Counted from the first letter of the stretch, positions 48,500 through 57,961 are shown. The stretch is DNA of 64,000 bases from Flavimaricola marinus (GCF_900184895.1 NZ_FXZK01000001.1:248001-312000); one strand, 5' to 3'. The notes: generated from the sequence alone by a model not told the origin. Numbers and translations: made by a program.

Positions 48500-49537
48500 T
48501 TACTCGCCGGGGCCTTTGCAGGCGATGATCTCGTCCATCGAATAGGTGGTCCAGCCGGGGATCATCACCGACACGGGCCACTCGGGGTCGAGGTTGGGGT
48601 TTTGGGCGGCCTCGATCAGGGCCATGCCCTCCGGGTCGTTGTTGGCCCAGATCGACGGATCGACGAGCACGGTGTTGCTCTCGGGCACATCGCCGCCAAG
48701 GATCTGCAACGCCAGCGTCACGCCCGCACCGCCGATCGAACCGGGGTTGGTCACCGCAGCCCCGGTAAAGCCCTCGACAGTGGCCAACTGGCCGACGAAA
48801 CCGGCATTGTCCGCGCCGACAATCGGCACCAAGGGCACATCGGATTCGATGAACGCATCGACGATCACGTTGTCGATGCCGCTGGTCCAGACACCGTCGA
48901 CGGGCAGACCCGTGGACAGGTAATCGAGGATCTGCTGCTTGCCTTGGTCCTGCTGCCAGCCGGTAAACACCTCGTGGACAACGTCGATATCCGGGAACTC
49001 GGCCAGCGCACGCTGGAAGCCCGTGTCACGGTCATTGTCGGCGCCGGCACCGGCCGCGCCGCGCATATAGACCACGCTGCCCTCGCCGCCCAGCTCTTCG
49101 AACAGCCACTTGGCACCCAGATAGGCATACTCTTCCTGGTTGTTGGACAGGATATAGGCGCCCTCGGCAGTCACCGCCTGATCGACAGCGACCACGACGA
49201 TGCCTGCCGCAATCGCCTCTTCTATGGCGGAATTCACGCCTTCGGAGTTCGATGGGTTGAGCACGATGGCGTCGACACCGGCCTGAATGAGGTTGCGAAT
49301 GTCCTCGAGCTGGCCCGCGGCGTCGGTGTTGCGGTGCGCGATATTGAGGCTCGCCACATCGCCGGACACCAGCGCCTGCGCCTTCATCGCGCAGACCATC
49401 TCCTCGCGCCAGCCATTGCCCTGCACGGTGTTGGAAATGCCGATCGTATAGCTCGCATGGCCACCGGAAAAGGCCGCTCCGGCAAAGCCGGTCGCCAGAA
49501 TTGCCGCCGCAGCGGCAGAGGTCATGTAACGTTTCAT
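48500..49537 (-). CDS. Sugar ABC transporter periplasmic binding protein
   Basis: A 345-residue RbsB-like (peripla_BP_4) binding protein. A signal peptide (MTSAAAAAILATGFAGAAFS) precedes HASYTIGISNTVQGNGWREE. Family segments include AGVDAIVLNPSNSEGVNSAI and IPIVGADNAG-like VPIVGADNAGFVGQLATVEG. ATG 49537 has GGGAGGA 7 bases upstream. It delivers the unknown substrate to permeases 1 and 2. A stem-loop after the gene may raise its level relative to the rest. Confidence 0.92.
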   Translation of the reverse strand: MKRYMTSAAAAAILATGFAGAAFSGGHASYTIGISNTVQGNGWREEMVCAMKAQALVSGDVASLNIAHRNTDAAGQLEDIRNLIQAGVDAIVLNPSNSEGVNSAIEEAIAAGIVVVAVDQAVTAEGAYILSNNQEEYAYLGAKWLFEELGGEGSVVYMRGAAGAGADNDRDTGFQRALAEFPDIDVVHEVFTGWQQDQGKQQILDYLSTGLPVDGVWTSGIDNVIVDAFIESDVPLVPIVGADNAGFVGQLATVEGFTGAAVTNPGSIGGAGVTLALQILGGDVPESNTVLVDPSIWANNDPEGMALIEAAQNPNLDPEWPVSVMIPGWTTYSMDEIIACKGPGE

Positions 49538-49577
49538 TGGTCGTCCTCCCATTGGTTGTCGTCTCAGGTATCCGGCC

Positions 49578-50489
49578 CTACTTGATGTACGGGCTCAGAA
49601 TATCGCGGGCGAGGCAAAAGCCCCGTTTGATCTTCTCGTCGGTCCCCTCGAAATCGCGGTCTTCGTGTTCGATGATCACCGGGCCATCATAGCCGATGCG
49701 ATAGAGTTGCGAGAAGAAATCGCCCCAGTCCACATCGCCAAGGCCGCAAAGGCGCGGGATCTGCCAGCCCATGCCCGCCGACAGGATACCGCGCTCATAG
49801 AGCCCGTCCCGGTCGATCATCAGATCCTTGGCATGGACATGCGCGAAATGGGCCCCGAACTCGCGAATAAAGCGACCCTGATCAATCATCTGAAAGACCA
49901 GATGCGAGGGGTCGAAATTCATGCCAACCCCGTCCCACGTCTCCAGAATGCGACGCCAGATCATCGGGCTGTAGGCGATGTTGTGGCCCCCCGGCCATTC
50001 GTCGTTGGAAAAGATCATCGGGCAGTTCTCGAAGGCGAGCGTCACCCCGCTGTCGCGCGCATGGGCCACGATTTCCGGGAAAGTCTGCTCGGCCCGCGCC
50101 CAGTTGTCGTCGACGGTCAGGGTGCGGTCGCCGCCGACGAACGTGTTGACCACGGGCACCCCCATGACACCCGCCGCCGTGATCACCTTCTTGAGATGGC
50201 CGATCACCTCGGCGCGGTGGTCGGCATCGGCATGAAGCGGGTTGGGATAATAGCCCAGCCCCGAAATCTCGACGCCCAGATCGGCCAGAGCGCCTTTGAT
50301 CTCGCTGCCCTGATCCTTGGTCAACCCGTCCACATTGATATGGCTGGTGCCCGCATAACGGCGCGCCTCGCCACCAGAGGCGGGCCAGCAGGCCACCTCA
50401 AGGGCGGACATGCCATTGTCGGCGGTCCAGCGGGCCACGTCGATCAGATCGGTGTCCTCGAATGGGGCAGTCAAAAGACCCAGTTTCAT
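49578..50489 (-). CDS. TIM-barrel sugar isomerase/epimerase
   Basis: A 303-residue xylose-isomerase-like TIM barrel (AP endonuclease family 2). Metal-binding residues are suggested by ENCPMIFSNDEW, NFDPSHLVFQMID, AHVHAKDLMIDRDG and IIEHEDRDFEGTDE. Members are sugar isomerases or epimerases, inosose dehydratase (IolE)-like enzymes or 3-keto-sugar eliminases. It lies 13 bases after the third Gfo/Idh/MocA gene and 41 bases before the binding-protein gene, so it works in the same pathway. Confidence 0.85.
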   Translation of the reverse strand: MKLGLLTAPFEDTDLIDVARWTADNGMSALEVACWPASGGEARRYAGTSHINVDGLTKDQGSEIKGALADLGVEISGLGYYPNPLHADADHRAEVIGHLKKVITAAGVMGVPVVNTFVGGDRTLTVDDNWARAEQTFPEIVAHARDSGVTLAFENCPMIFSNDEWPGGHNIAYSPMIWRRILETWDGVGMNFDPSHLVFQMIDQGRFIREFGAHFAHVHAKDLMIDRDGLYERGILSAGMGWQIPRLCGLGDVDWGDFFSQLYRIGYDGPVIIEHEDRDFEGTDEKIKRGFCLARDILSPYIK

Positions 50490-50501
50490 CGCATCTCTCC
50501 C

Positions 50502-51647
50502 TCACACATCGGCCCATGTGCCGGACTTGGCGCTCGCCAAGACCGCATCGCACACGCGCATCTCGTAATCGCCATCGGCAAAGCTGGCATAGGTCGCGCC
50601 GTCGGACCGGGCGCCCAGCGCCGCATCGGCATAGACCTGTGAAAACAGGGCGTGGAACGTGTCGGCAAAGCCCTCCACGTGTCCGCCGGGCAGCATGGCG
50701 GCAGCACCGCCCAATCCGTTCATGAGCGTCCCGTCGCGCTGCAAGATCTGGTTCGGCGCATCACGGTGGCCGATAAACATATGATCCGGCGTTTCGCTGT
50801 CCCACGCGGCAGAGGCGTCCGCCCCGGCAATATCCCATTGCAGCGAATTCTTGCGGCCGACGTTGATCTGACTTGTCGACATGACGCCCTTTGCTCCGCC
50901 CGCAAAGCGGAGCATGATCATCGCCGCATCGTCGGTCTGGATCTGGCGTGCCTCGGTCTCCCCTGTGGCTTGCGAAAAGGTCGCGACAGGGCCGACGGGC
51001 TTCTGACGCTCGGGGATGAACGTCGTCAGATCGGCCAGAACCGAGACGACCTTCTGTCCGGTGATAAAGCTGGTCAGGTCGATCCAATGGGTGCCGATAT
51101 CGCCCACCGAGCGCAATTCGCCGCCCGCATCGGTCTCCAACCGCCAGTTCCAATCGGTGGGCTTGGCCAGCCAGTCCTGATGGTAATGGCCGGTGACAAA
51201 GCGGATATCGCCAAGCTCGCCCGCCGCGACCATGCCCCTTGCGTGCTGGTTCAGTGGATAGAAACGGACGTTGTAACAGACGGCACACACTCGCCCACTG
51301 GCCTCGGCCAGCGCGGTCATTTCGGCCGACTGCTGCGAGGTCATCGCCAGCGGCTTTTCACAGATCACATGCTTTCCGGCGGCAAGGATCGCCTTGACCT
51401 GCGGATAATGCAGATGGTTGGGCGAGGTGACATGCACCACATCCACCGACGGATCGGCCAACAGCGCCTCCAGCGACGGATAGGCTTGCGAGACACCCAT
51501 CGCAGCCGCACCCTCGGCCCCGCGCTCGGGGCTGGAGCCAAGCACCCCGCGAACCTGCACGCCCAAGCGACGCAGCGCCCAAGTGTGGACGGATCCGATA
51601 AAGCCCGTGCCAATGACGGCGGCGCCCATGCTACTGAAATTGGTCAT
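50502..51647 (-). CDS. Gfo/Idh/MocA-family oxidoreductase 3
   Basis: A 381-residue Gfo/Idh/MocA dehydrogenase. The dinucleotide motif is VIGTGFIGSVHTWAL, followed by CEKPLAMTSQQSAEM with the conserved EKP and the catalytic-region GDIGTHWIDLTSF. ATG 51647 has GAGGAGA 9 bases upstream. It is the best-conserved of the three such genes here. With the TIM-barrel isomerase downstream it fits polyol or 3-keto-sugar oxidation steps. Substrate unknown. Confidence 0.87.
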   Translation of the reverse strand: MTNFSSMGAAVIGTGFIGSVHTWALRRLGVQVRGVLGSSPERGAEGAAAMGVSQAYPSLEALLADPSVDVVHVTSPNHLHYPQVKAILAAGKHVICEKPLAMTSQQSAEMTALAEASGRVCAVCYNVRFYPLNQHARGMVAAGELGDIRFVTGHYHQDWLAKPTDWNWRLETDAGGELRSVGDIGTHWIDLTSFITGQKVVSVLADLTTFIPERQKPVGPVATFSQATGETEARQIQTDDAAMIMLRFAGGAKGVMSTSQINVGRKNSLQWDIAGADASAAWDSETPDHMFIGHRDAPNQILQRDGTLMNGLGGAAAMLPGGHVEGFADTFHALFSQVYADAALGARSDGATYASFADGDYEMRVCDAVLASAKSGTWADV

Positions 51648-51674
51648 GTTCTCAAATCTCCTCGGGTCGCAGCG

Positions 51675-52391
51675 TCACGCAATGGAATAGCCCCCGTCGA
51701 CCGGAATACAGGCCCCCGTGATGAACTGCGCCGCTCCCGAAGCAAGAAACAGCGCGGTCCCCGCGATGTCCTCAGGCTGGCCCCATCGGGCCAGCGGCGT
51801 GCGGGCGGCGACGTTGGCCACATGGGTCGGGTCCTGACGGCTCTTTTCGGACTGGGCGGTCACGATAAAGCCCGGCGCAATGGCATTGACGCGAATACCG
51901 TCGGGCGCCCATGCAATCGCCAGCGACTTGGTCAACTGCTGCACCGCCGCTTTGCTGGCGCCATAGGCGGGGTTCTTGGGGCTGCCGAACTGGGCATACA
52001 TCGAGGCGATGTTGATCAGACTGCCACCTTGCCGGGCGAGATGGGCGTGAAACGCCTCGGCCATGCGAAACGTGCCATGCAGGTTCACATCGACGACCTT
52101 GGCAAAGAACGCCGGGTCCATCTCCTCGCCGCGCGACGTGATCGCGGCACCGTTGATCAAAACATCAAGGGTCGGGACGCGACCGGCCAAAGCCTTGATC
52201 GCGGCGGCATCGGTCACATCCACCTGATGATAGGGAAACAGACCGCGATCCTTCTCGGCGGGGGCATCCTCGATACCGGTGATCGCGACCTCCGCCCCGG
52301 CATCGCGAAATGCATGGGCAATGGCCGAGCCGATGCCGGCGCGACTGGCGCCCACCACGAGAACGGCCTTGCCCGCAAAGTCAAAGCTCAT
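51675..52391 (-). CDS. SDR-family dehydrogenase 1
   Basis: A 238-residue short-chain dehydrogenase. The cofactor motif is VVGASRAGIGSAIA, with catalytic Ser in INIASMYAQFGSP and Tyr-x3-Lys in AYGASKAAVQQLT. It overlaps the upstream SDR gene by 4 bases. Classical SDRs of this size oxidise sugar alcohols or 3-oxoacyl-type groups; in this locus a sugar or polyol substrate is likely. Confidence 0.88.
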   Translation of the reverse strand: MSFDFAGKAVLVVGASRAGIGSAIAHAFRDAGAEVAITGIEDAPAEKDRGLFPYHQVDVTDAAAIKALAGRVPTLDVLINGAAITSRGEEMDPAFFAKVVDVNLHGTFRMAEAFHAHLARQGGSLINIASMYAQFGSPKNPAYGASKAAVQQLTKSLAIAWAPDGIRVNAIAPGFIVTAQSEKSRQDPTHVANVAARTPLARWGQPEDIAGTALFLASGAAQFITGACIPVDGGYSIA

Positions 52392-53164
52392 ACCGGGGCT
52401 CCCGTGACACGCTGCTCAAGATCGACCGCCACGCCTGTCATCGGGGCCGAGGCATCGCTCAGCAGATACAGGGCGAGGCGGGCGGGATCGTCGGGCTGCA
52501 TCAACCGGCCAAGCGGCATCTTGGCGCTCTCCTCGGCCAGCCAGCCGTCGCCACGGCCAAGAGTGACCGCCTGAAGATGTCGCTCCGACGGGGTATCGAC
52601 CCAGCCGAGGTTGATGCCATTCACCCGGATACGGTCGGCCAGATGGGCATGGGCAGCGTTCTTGGTCAGGGTCGACAGAGCGGCTTTGCTCGCGGAATAG
52701 ATCGACAGATCGGGGGCGCCGCAATGGGCGTTGACCGACAGGATGTTGACGATCTCGCCCGGGGCGCGGCGGGACAACATATCGCGAATGGCCGCCTGCA
52801 TCAGGAAAAACGCCGCGCGGGCATTGACGGTGAATAGCTCGTCCCAGACCTCGACGGAGCCGTCGGTGACGCGGGCGCGGCTGGTCAATCCGGCCGCATT
52901 GACCAATCCGTCGATGCGGCCAAAGGCGACAATCGCGGCATGCGCAATCGCCGCGGGGGCGGACTTGTCGGCCAGATCGGCGACGCAATAGCGCACGGCG
53001 CAGTCCGGCATGCTGTCGGACATGCGGGCCAATCCGTCCGTGTCGCGGTCGGTCAGCAGCAGGCCCGCCACGCCGGCCCCGGCCAATCGGCGCGCGACGG
53101 CGGCGCCGATGCCGGTCGCCGCTCCGGTCACCACGACCACCTTGTTCGACAAAGCAATCTCCAC
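52388..53164 (-). CDS. SDR-family dehydrogenase 2
   Basis: A 258-residue short-chain dehydrogenase and the first gene of the carbohydrate operon. The cofactor motif is VTGAATGIGAAVARRL, with NAAGLTSRARV, catalytic Ser in ILSVNAHCG and Tyr-x3-Lys in IYSASKAAL. GTG 53164 is chosen because GGGGAG lies 8 bases upstream; a GTG at 53182 has none. The divergent LacI gene and the TTTGACGTCAAA palindrome lie upstream, so it is probably repressed by LacI. Confidence 0.87.
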   Translation of the reverse strand: MEIALSNKVVVVTGAATGIGAAVARRLAGAGVAGLLLTDRDTDGLARMSDSMPDCAVRYCVADLADKSAPAAIAHAAIVAFGRIDGLVNAAGLTSRARVTDGSVEVWDELFTVNARAAFFLMQAAIRDMLSRRAPGEIVNILSVNAHCGAPDLSIYSASKAALSTLTKNAAHAHLADRIRVNGINLGWVDTPSERHLQAVTLGRGDGWLAEESAKMPLGRLMQPDDPARLALYLLSDASAPMTGVAVDLEQRVTGAPV

Positions 53165-53258
53165 GTCACGATCTCCCCGCACACCGCGCTCCCCACGCGG
53201 TGCCTCCGGGCGCAGGTTCGGTCGGAACGGCGGCGAGAGTCAATCACCCATGAGGGGA

Positions 53259-53270
53259 TTTGACGTCAAA
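53259..53270. promoter_or_regulatory. Candidate LacI operator TTTGACGTCAAA
   Basis: A perfect 12-base palindrome with the central CG usual for LacI-family sites, between the SDR-led operon (95 bases away) and the lacI-type gene (92 bases away). It probably controls both. Confidence 0.5.
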
Positions 53271-53361
53271 ATGCTATGCTATGCGGGCGGGAATAATAGG
53301 GGATTGGGCAAATTGACAGAGAGGCACCGCTCTGCAATACCTCAAAACACCTCAGATTCGG

Positions 53362-54399
53362 ATGATGCCCGTCATGCCCAACCCTACCCTTGCAGACGTC
53401 GCGCTTCGGGCAAACGTGTCGCTGGCGACGGTGGACAGGGTGCTGAACGACAGATCCGGGGTCAGCGACAGAACCCGCGCCCGCGTGCTCTCGGCGGCCA
53501 CGGACATCGGCTACCTCGAAACCGGGACGGCCACGCTCGCGCCGGTGCGGCTGGCCTTCGTGCTGCCCGAAGGAACGAATGCCTTCGTTCACGAACTGGC
53601 GCGGCACGTCACCGAACAGTCCGGCCTGATGGAGCAGGTCAGCGCCTCGGTCGAACGGGTCACCGGCTTCGATCCGGTGGCGTTGGCCGAAAAGATCGCC
53701 GCCCTGCGCTCCGAAGTCGACGGGATCGCCATGCTGGCGGTGGATCACCCCATCGTGCGCGAAGCCGTGCGGAGCCTGGTGGCGGACGGCAAGGCGGTGA
53801 CGACCATCGGATCGGATGTGCGGACGGTCGACCATCTGGGCTACATCGGGATCGACGACATGCAGGCCGGGCGGCTGGCGGGCTATCTGATCGGGCGATT
53901 GACCGGAGCCGAGTCGCGCCGGGAGGAGCATCCCGGCAAGGTCGCCTTCTTTGCCGGATCGCTCTCCTACCGGGGGCACCAAGAGCGCGAGATGGGATTT
54001 AGACAAATCCTGCGGGAGGAATTTGGCGGTTTGACCATAGCTGCGCACAGAGAAGTGCAAGACAGCCGGGCGTTGGCCGAAACCGAAATGGAGGCCATTC
54101 TGCGCGAGCATCCCGATATCGTCGCCGTCTACAACGCCGGCGGCGGCACCGCCGGGATCGCCGCAGTGCTGGAACGAACCGGGCGGGCCGAGGACATCAC
54201 CTTCATCGCCCACGATCTGACCGACGGCAACACCAGCTTCCTGCTGCGCGGCACGCTCGACGCGGTGATCGACCAGAACGCCCGGCACGAGGTGCGCGAG
54301 GCGCTGACCACGCTTGTCCATGCCGTGCGGGGAACCGCCTATCGGATGGTGCCGCCCCGTCTGCAAATCGTGTTTCGGGAAAATCTGCCCAGCGGGTGA
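53362..54399 (+). CDS. LacI-family transcriptional regulator
   Basis: A 345-residue LacI-family regulator. The N-terminal helix-turn-helix is TLADVALRANVSLATVDRVL with NDRSGVSDRTRARV, then a sugar-binding-protein-like domain (VDGIAMLAVDHPIVREAV, IAHDLTDGNTSFLLRG). Start ATG 53362 or 53374; neither has a clear ribosome-binding site. A TTGACA (53313-53318) may be its -35. It is divergent from the carbohydrate operon and probably its repressor; the inducer would be the transported sugar or an early intermediate. Confidence 0.9.
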   Translation: MMPVMPNPTLADVALRANVSLATVDRVLNDRSGVSDRTRARVLSAATDIGYLETGTATLAPVRLAFVLPEGTNAFVHELARHVTEQSGLMEQVSASVERVTGFDPVALAEKIAALRSEVDGIAMLAVDHPIVREAVRSLVADGKAVTTIGSDVRTVDHLGYIGIDDMQAGRLAGYLIGRLTGAESRREEHPGKVAFFAGSLSYRGHQEREMGFRQILREEFGGLTIAAHREVQDSRALAETEMEAILREHPDIVAVYNAGGGTAGIAAVLERTGRAEDITFIAHDLTDGNTSFLLRGTLDAVIDQNARHEVREALTTLVHAVRGTAYRMVPPRLQIVFRENLPSG

Positions 54400-54498
54400 A
54401 ATCGCGGCAATTAGCCCATATCGGCGCGACCCACAGCCTCCAAAGCCCTTTACGCATCGCAAACCGGGCGAACGGCACTGTCACACTCGGGGTTTTGG

Positions 54499-54552
54499 CG
54501 GATACCGAAAACGACACCGACCGGATACCGACGTCACACCGACGGCATACCG
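54499..54552. repeat. Tandem 22-23-bp repeats upstream of the ECF sigma gene
   Basis: Two direct repeats that begin CGGATACCGA and end ACACCGAC, at 54499-54521 and 54522-54543, are followed by a partial third (GGCATACCG, 54544-54552). They end about 98 bases before the ECF start. Possibly a binding array for a regulator. Confidence 0.5.
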
Positions 54553-54650
54553 CAGCGCATTTCGCAAAATCCGGGGCGTTAACCATTCCCCCGCAGAAAA
54601 GCGCGCCGCACGCCAAGGATTGCGCCTCGGGGCGCGTCTGACTAACCGTG

Positions 54651-55193
54651 ATGCGTATGACAACCAGCGACGAAGCCCTCGCCCTCGCGGCCGCAAATGG
54701 CGACAGTTCCGCATTTGGGCTGCTGCTCGATCGGCACTATGACCGGCTCTTCGGGCTGTGCTTTCGGCTGACCGGGCAACGGGCCGAGGCCGAAGATCTG
54801 ACCCAGGACATTTGCGCAGCCCTGCCGGCTAAGCTCTCGTCCTACAAGGCGAAATCCAAGGTCACCACATGGCTCTACCGGGTCGCCGTCAACGCCGCAC
54901 ACGACCGCAGACGGCGCCGCGCCACCTATGCGCGGCACAGCGCAGGCTGGGGCGACTGGGAGCAGGCTCGTCAGGCTGAAATGGCCGAGGCTGCCGAGCA
55001 TATCGACTGGCTGCACAGCGCCATGGCGCATCTGTCGGACGATCTGCGCGATACCTTGGCGCTGATCCTCGACGACGTGACCCACGCCGAAGCAGCCCAG
55101 ATTCTAGGGGTTTCCGAAGGCACAATCAGCTGGCGGATGTCCGAAGCGAAAAAAAGACTCCGCGCACTCAAGGCAGAGGAGGAGACACGATGA
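54651..55193 (+). CDS. ECF-family RNA polymerase sigma factor
   Basis: A 180-residue extracytoplasmic-function sigma factor. Region 2 is [18 protein letters not shown] followed by [16 protein letters not shown], with the -10-binding helix and the [12 protein letters not shown] stretch; region 4 is [20 protein letters not shown], the -35-binding helix-turn-helix. ATG 54651 (or 54657; GTG 54648). It overlaps the vWA gene by 4 bases (ATGA), and that protein has a cytoplasmic N-terminus and one membrane helix, as expected of an anti-sigma factor. It probably regulates that gene and others. Confidence 0.88.
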   Translation: MRMTTSDEALALAAANGDSSAFGLLLDRHYDRLFGLCFRLTGQRAEAEDLTQDICAALPAKLSSYKAKSKVTTWLYRVAVNAAHDRRRRRATYARHSAGWGDWEQARQAEMAEAAEHIDWLHSAMAHLSDDLRDTLALILDDVTHAEAAQILGVSEGTISWRMSEAKKRLRALKAEEETR

Positions 55194-57241
55194 CCTCCGA
55201 GAATGACAACGATTTCAACGACCTGAAAGCCGCGATGCAGGCCGCCACGCCGCGCCCGGATGCCAGCCGACGCACCGAAAACCTGTCTCTGGCGCAAAAA
55301 AACTTTGCCGCGCTCCAAGAAAGCCGGGGTCCAGCCCGTCTCACTCCACAGTCCCCCCAACGGGGCGTTATCAAAGGAGTAAGAGATATGTTGCATACCC
55401 TCTCAGGCAAAGGCGCACTCACCGTCACCACCGCCCTCGTGGCCTGCGGTTTCCTGTTCCTGACACCGCAGGGGCAAGACCTCCTGCGCCCCACTGGTGG
55501 TCTGGTTGGGCAGGCCCCGGTCAGCGAACTCGACCCGATTCCCGAGCCGCCCGTTGAACAACCGCAGCAGGCCGCACAGCCCGCATCGCCAGAGCCGAGC
55601 GACACAATCGCCGTTGAGCCTGCCCCGATGATCGTTGTCGAAGAGGCCGAATCCTTCGCCGCGGGCGCCGAGATGGACGATGCAAGGGTCACCAACCAAC
55701 TCGCCGCCGATGCGCCAATGGCAGAGCTCGCGCCCCTTGCGGCACAGCCTCCCGCCGCCGCGAACCGGTCGCTGTCCTCGCCCGTCGTGGGCGGCATCGT
55801 GGCCGACGCCGACATGGTGGTGATGCAAGAGACCAACACGGAAAGCTTTGCAAACGCTGCGGAAAATCCACTTCGGATCGTCACCGAAGAGCCGGTCTCA
55901 ACCTTCTCGATCGACGTGGACACCGCTTCCTATTCCGTCATCCGACAGTCGCTGAACGCCGGGCAACTGCCACCTCCCGCCGCTGTGCGCATCGAGGAAA
56001 TGATCAACTATTTCCCCTATGACTACGCGGCGCCGGAAGCTGGCGAGGCGCCTTTCCGCCCCACAGTGACGGTCATGGAAACGCCGTGGAACGCCGACAC
56101 CCAGCTTTTGCACATCGGCATCCAAGGCACGCTCCCCGCCCTAGACGACAGGCCCCCGCTGAACCTCGTCTTCCTGATCGACACCTCCGGATCGATGGCC
56201 GACGCCAACAAGCTGCCGCTTTTGAAGCAGTCGTTCCGGCTGATGCTGGATGAGTTGCGGCCCGAAGACCAGGTCGCCATCGTCGAATACGCAGGCTCCT
56301 CCGGACTTGTGCTTCCTGCAACAGCGGCGTCCGAGAGGTCGACGATCCTCAATGCCCTGCAATCCTTGGGCGCAGGCGGGTCGACCAATGGTCAGGGCGG
56401 GCTCGAGCAGGCCTATGCCGTGGCCGCCACGATGGCCGAAGAAGGTGAGGTCAGCCGCATCCTCCTGGCCACCGATGGCGACTTCAACGTCGGCCTGTCG
56501 GGCACTCAGGAACTGACGGATTTCATCGCCAAGAAGCGCGACACCGGAGCATACCTCAGCGTCCTGGGATTTGGCCGGGGCAACCTCGACGACGCCACCA
56601 TGCAAGCGCTTGCGCAGAACGGAAACGGCATCGCGGCCTATATCGACACGCTCAACGAGGCGCAGAAAGTGCTTGTGGATCAATTGACTGGCGCGCTCTT
56701 TCCCATCGCGGGGGACGTCAAGGTGCAGGTGGAGTTCAACCCCGCCGAGATCGCCGAATATCGCCTGATCGGCTATGAAACGCGGGCGCTGCGACGTGAA
56801 GACTTCAACAACGATGCCGTCGACGCGGGCGAACTTGGTGCCGGGCATTCAGTCACCGCGATCTACGAAATCACCCCCGTCGGCAGCCCGGCGCAACTGA
56901 CAGAGCCGCTGCGCTATGGCGCGCCGGAGGCCACCGAAAGCAGCACGGAACCGGGCGAGCTCGCCTTCCTGCGGCTGCGCTGGAAAGCACCGGGTGAGGA
57001 CGACAGCCAGCTGTTGGAAACCCCTGTCTTGCAGGGTCAATCCGCACCCGGAACCGAGGCCCAGTTCGCCGCGGCCATCGCCGGCTTCGGTCAATTGCTC
57101 AAGGGTGACAGCTATTTGGGCGATTGGGACTGGGATCAGGCCATCGCTCTGGCCGCCGAAAATCGCGGTGCCGACGAGTTCGGTTACCGCAATGAGGCCG
57201 TGCAATTGATGCGGCTGGCGCAAAGCCTCTCCGCCAACTGA
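55190..57241 (+). CDS. Membrane vWA-domain protein (YfbK-type), putative anti-sigma partner
   Basis: A 683-residue protein. A cytoplasmic N-terminus of about 75 residues precedes one membrane helix ([18 protein letters not shown], 76-92), then a long Pro/Gln/Ala/Glu-rich linker, and from about 235 a YfbK-type N-terminal region ([14 protein letters not shown]) and a von Willebrand A domain with the MIDAS sequence DTSGSM at 331-336. The C-terminus is the usual DUF3520-like region. The overlap with the ECF gene and the layout suggest that the N-terminus is an anti-sigma segment; this is inference. It would sense or bind something in the periplasm. Confidence 0.85.
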   Translation: MTSENDNDFNDLKAAMQAATPRPDASRRTENLSLAQKNFAALQESRGPARLTPQSPQRGVIKGVRDMLHTLSGKGALTVTTALVACGFLFLTPQGQDLLRPTGGLVGQAPVSELDPIPEPPVEQPQQAAQPASPEPSDTIAVEPAPMIVVEEAESFAAGAEMDDARVTNQLAADAPMAELAPLAAQPPAAANRSLSSPVVGGIVADADMVVMQETNTESFANAAENPLRIVTEEPVSTFSIDVDTASYSVIRQSLNAGQLPPPAAVRIEEMINYFPYDYAAPEAGEAPFRPTVTVMETPWNADTQLLHIGIQGTLPALDDRPPLNLVFLIDTSGSMADANKLPLLKQSFRLMLDELRPEDQVAIVEYAGSSGLVLPATAASERSTILNALQSLGAGGSTNGQGGLEQAYAVAATMAEEGEVSRILLATDGDFNVGLSGTQELTDFIAKKRDTGAYLSVLGFGRGNLDDATMQALAQNGNGIAAYIDTLNEAQKVLVDQLTGALFPIAGDVKVQVEFNPAEIAEYRLIGYETRALRREDFNNDAVDAGELGAGHSVTAIYEITPVGSPAQLTEPLRYGAPEATESSTEPGELAFLRLRWKAPGEDDSQLLETPVLQGQSAPGTEAQFAAAIAGFGQLLKGDSYLGDWDWDQAIALAAENRGADEFGYRNEAVQLMRLAQSLSAN

Positions 57242-57247
57242 CACGAC

Positions 57248-57271
57248 CGGAGCGGGCTAGGCTCCGCTCCG
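57248..57271. terminator. Hairpin between convergent vWA and WYL genes
   Basis: CGGAGCGG (57248-57255) pairs perfectly with CCGCTCCG (57264-57271) around an 8-base loop. It overlaps the last codons of the WYL gene (stop at 57257) and probably ends transcription of the vWA gene. No T-run. Confidence 0.45.
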
Positions 57272-57961
57272 ATCACGCCTTGGGTTTCGGTCCATGCTGG
57301 CAAAGAAATCTCTCAGGCTCTGACCTTTTTCAGGACGAAAGACATCGAGGTTCTCAATCGAGGCCATCCGGTCGATGCGAAACATCCGAAAGCCCTGACG
57401 CAATTCGCACCATGCCACCAAAGTCCAGACCTTGCCCCAAAACCACAGGCCGAGCGGTCGCACGATCCGCTCGGTCTGATTTTGCTGCTCGTCGGCATAG
57501 CTGATGGCCAACCGGACACGCGCCTCGGACGCCGCCTCGATCCTGTCGAGCTGGGCGCGCAGATCGTCCGTCATCGTATCGCCACCCATGGCATGAACGG
57601 CGACACGGTTCGCCCTTGCGCGAGCGTCGTCGGGCAGAACGGTTTCGATCTTGATCAACGCCTCTTCGGCACTTGCGGCCATCGACGCCCCGCCCCAGGC
57701 CCGGATCATCCGTGCACCCGCCACGAGGGCCACGATTTCGTCGTGAGTGAACATCAACGGCGGCAGGTCATAGCCTTCGCGCATGACATAGCCCACGCCC
57801 GCCTCGCCCTCGATCGGGACGCCCGATCCGATCAGATCGGCGATATCGCGATATATCGTCCGCGGCGTGACCTCCAGACGCTCTGCCAAAGTCGCCGCGG
57901 TCAATAGCCGACCGCCCCTCAGATACTGGACGATCTGGAACAGGCGGTCGGCGCGCCTCAT
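57257..57961 (-). CDS. YafY-type HTH/WYL transcriptional regulator
   Basis: A 234-residue regulator of the YafY type. The N-terminal winged helix-turn-helix (RLFQIVQYLRGGRLLTAATL and LEVTPRTIYRDIADLIGSGV) is followed by a WYL-like C-terminal domain (RIVRPLGLWFWGKVWTLVAW). The usual WYL tripeptide is not exact here. It overlaps the VOC gene by 4 bases (ATGA), so both are co-expressed. Such regulators often control the neighbouring VOC gene. The inducer is unknown. Confidence 0.87.
   Translation of the reverse strand: MRRADRLFQIVQYLRGGRLLTAATLAERLEVTPRTIYRDIADLIGSGVPIEGEAGVGYVMREGYDLPPLMFTHDEIVALVAGARMIRAWGGASMAASAEEALIKIETVLPDDARARANRVAVHAMGGDTMTDDLRAQLDRIEAASEARVRLAISYADEQQNQTERIVRPLGLWFWGKVWTLVAWCELRQGFRMFRIDRMASIENLDVFRPEKGQSLRDFFASMDRNPRRDRSGA

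Noticed and set aside
47663-49585. 640-codon plus-strand open frame across the ABC ATPase and binding-protein genes
   Set aside because: Antisense to two genes with complete families; low-complexity composition.
50652-52574. 640-codon plus-strand open frame across the Gfo/Idh/MocA and SDR genes
   Set aside because: Antisense to three well-supported enzymes; no recognisable protein.
54400-54650. A small gene upstream of the ECF sigma factor
   Set aside because: Frames are short, lack ribosome sites and run through the tandem repeats.
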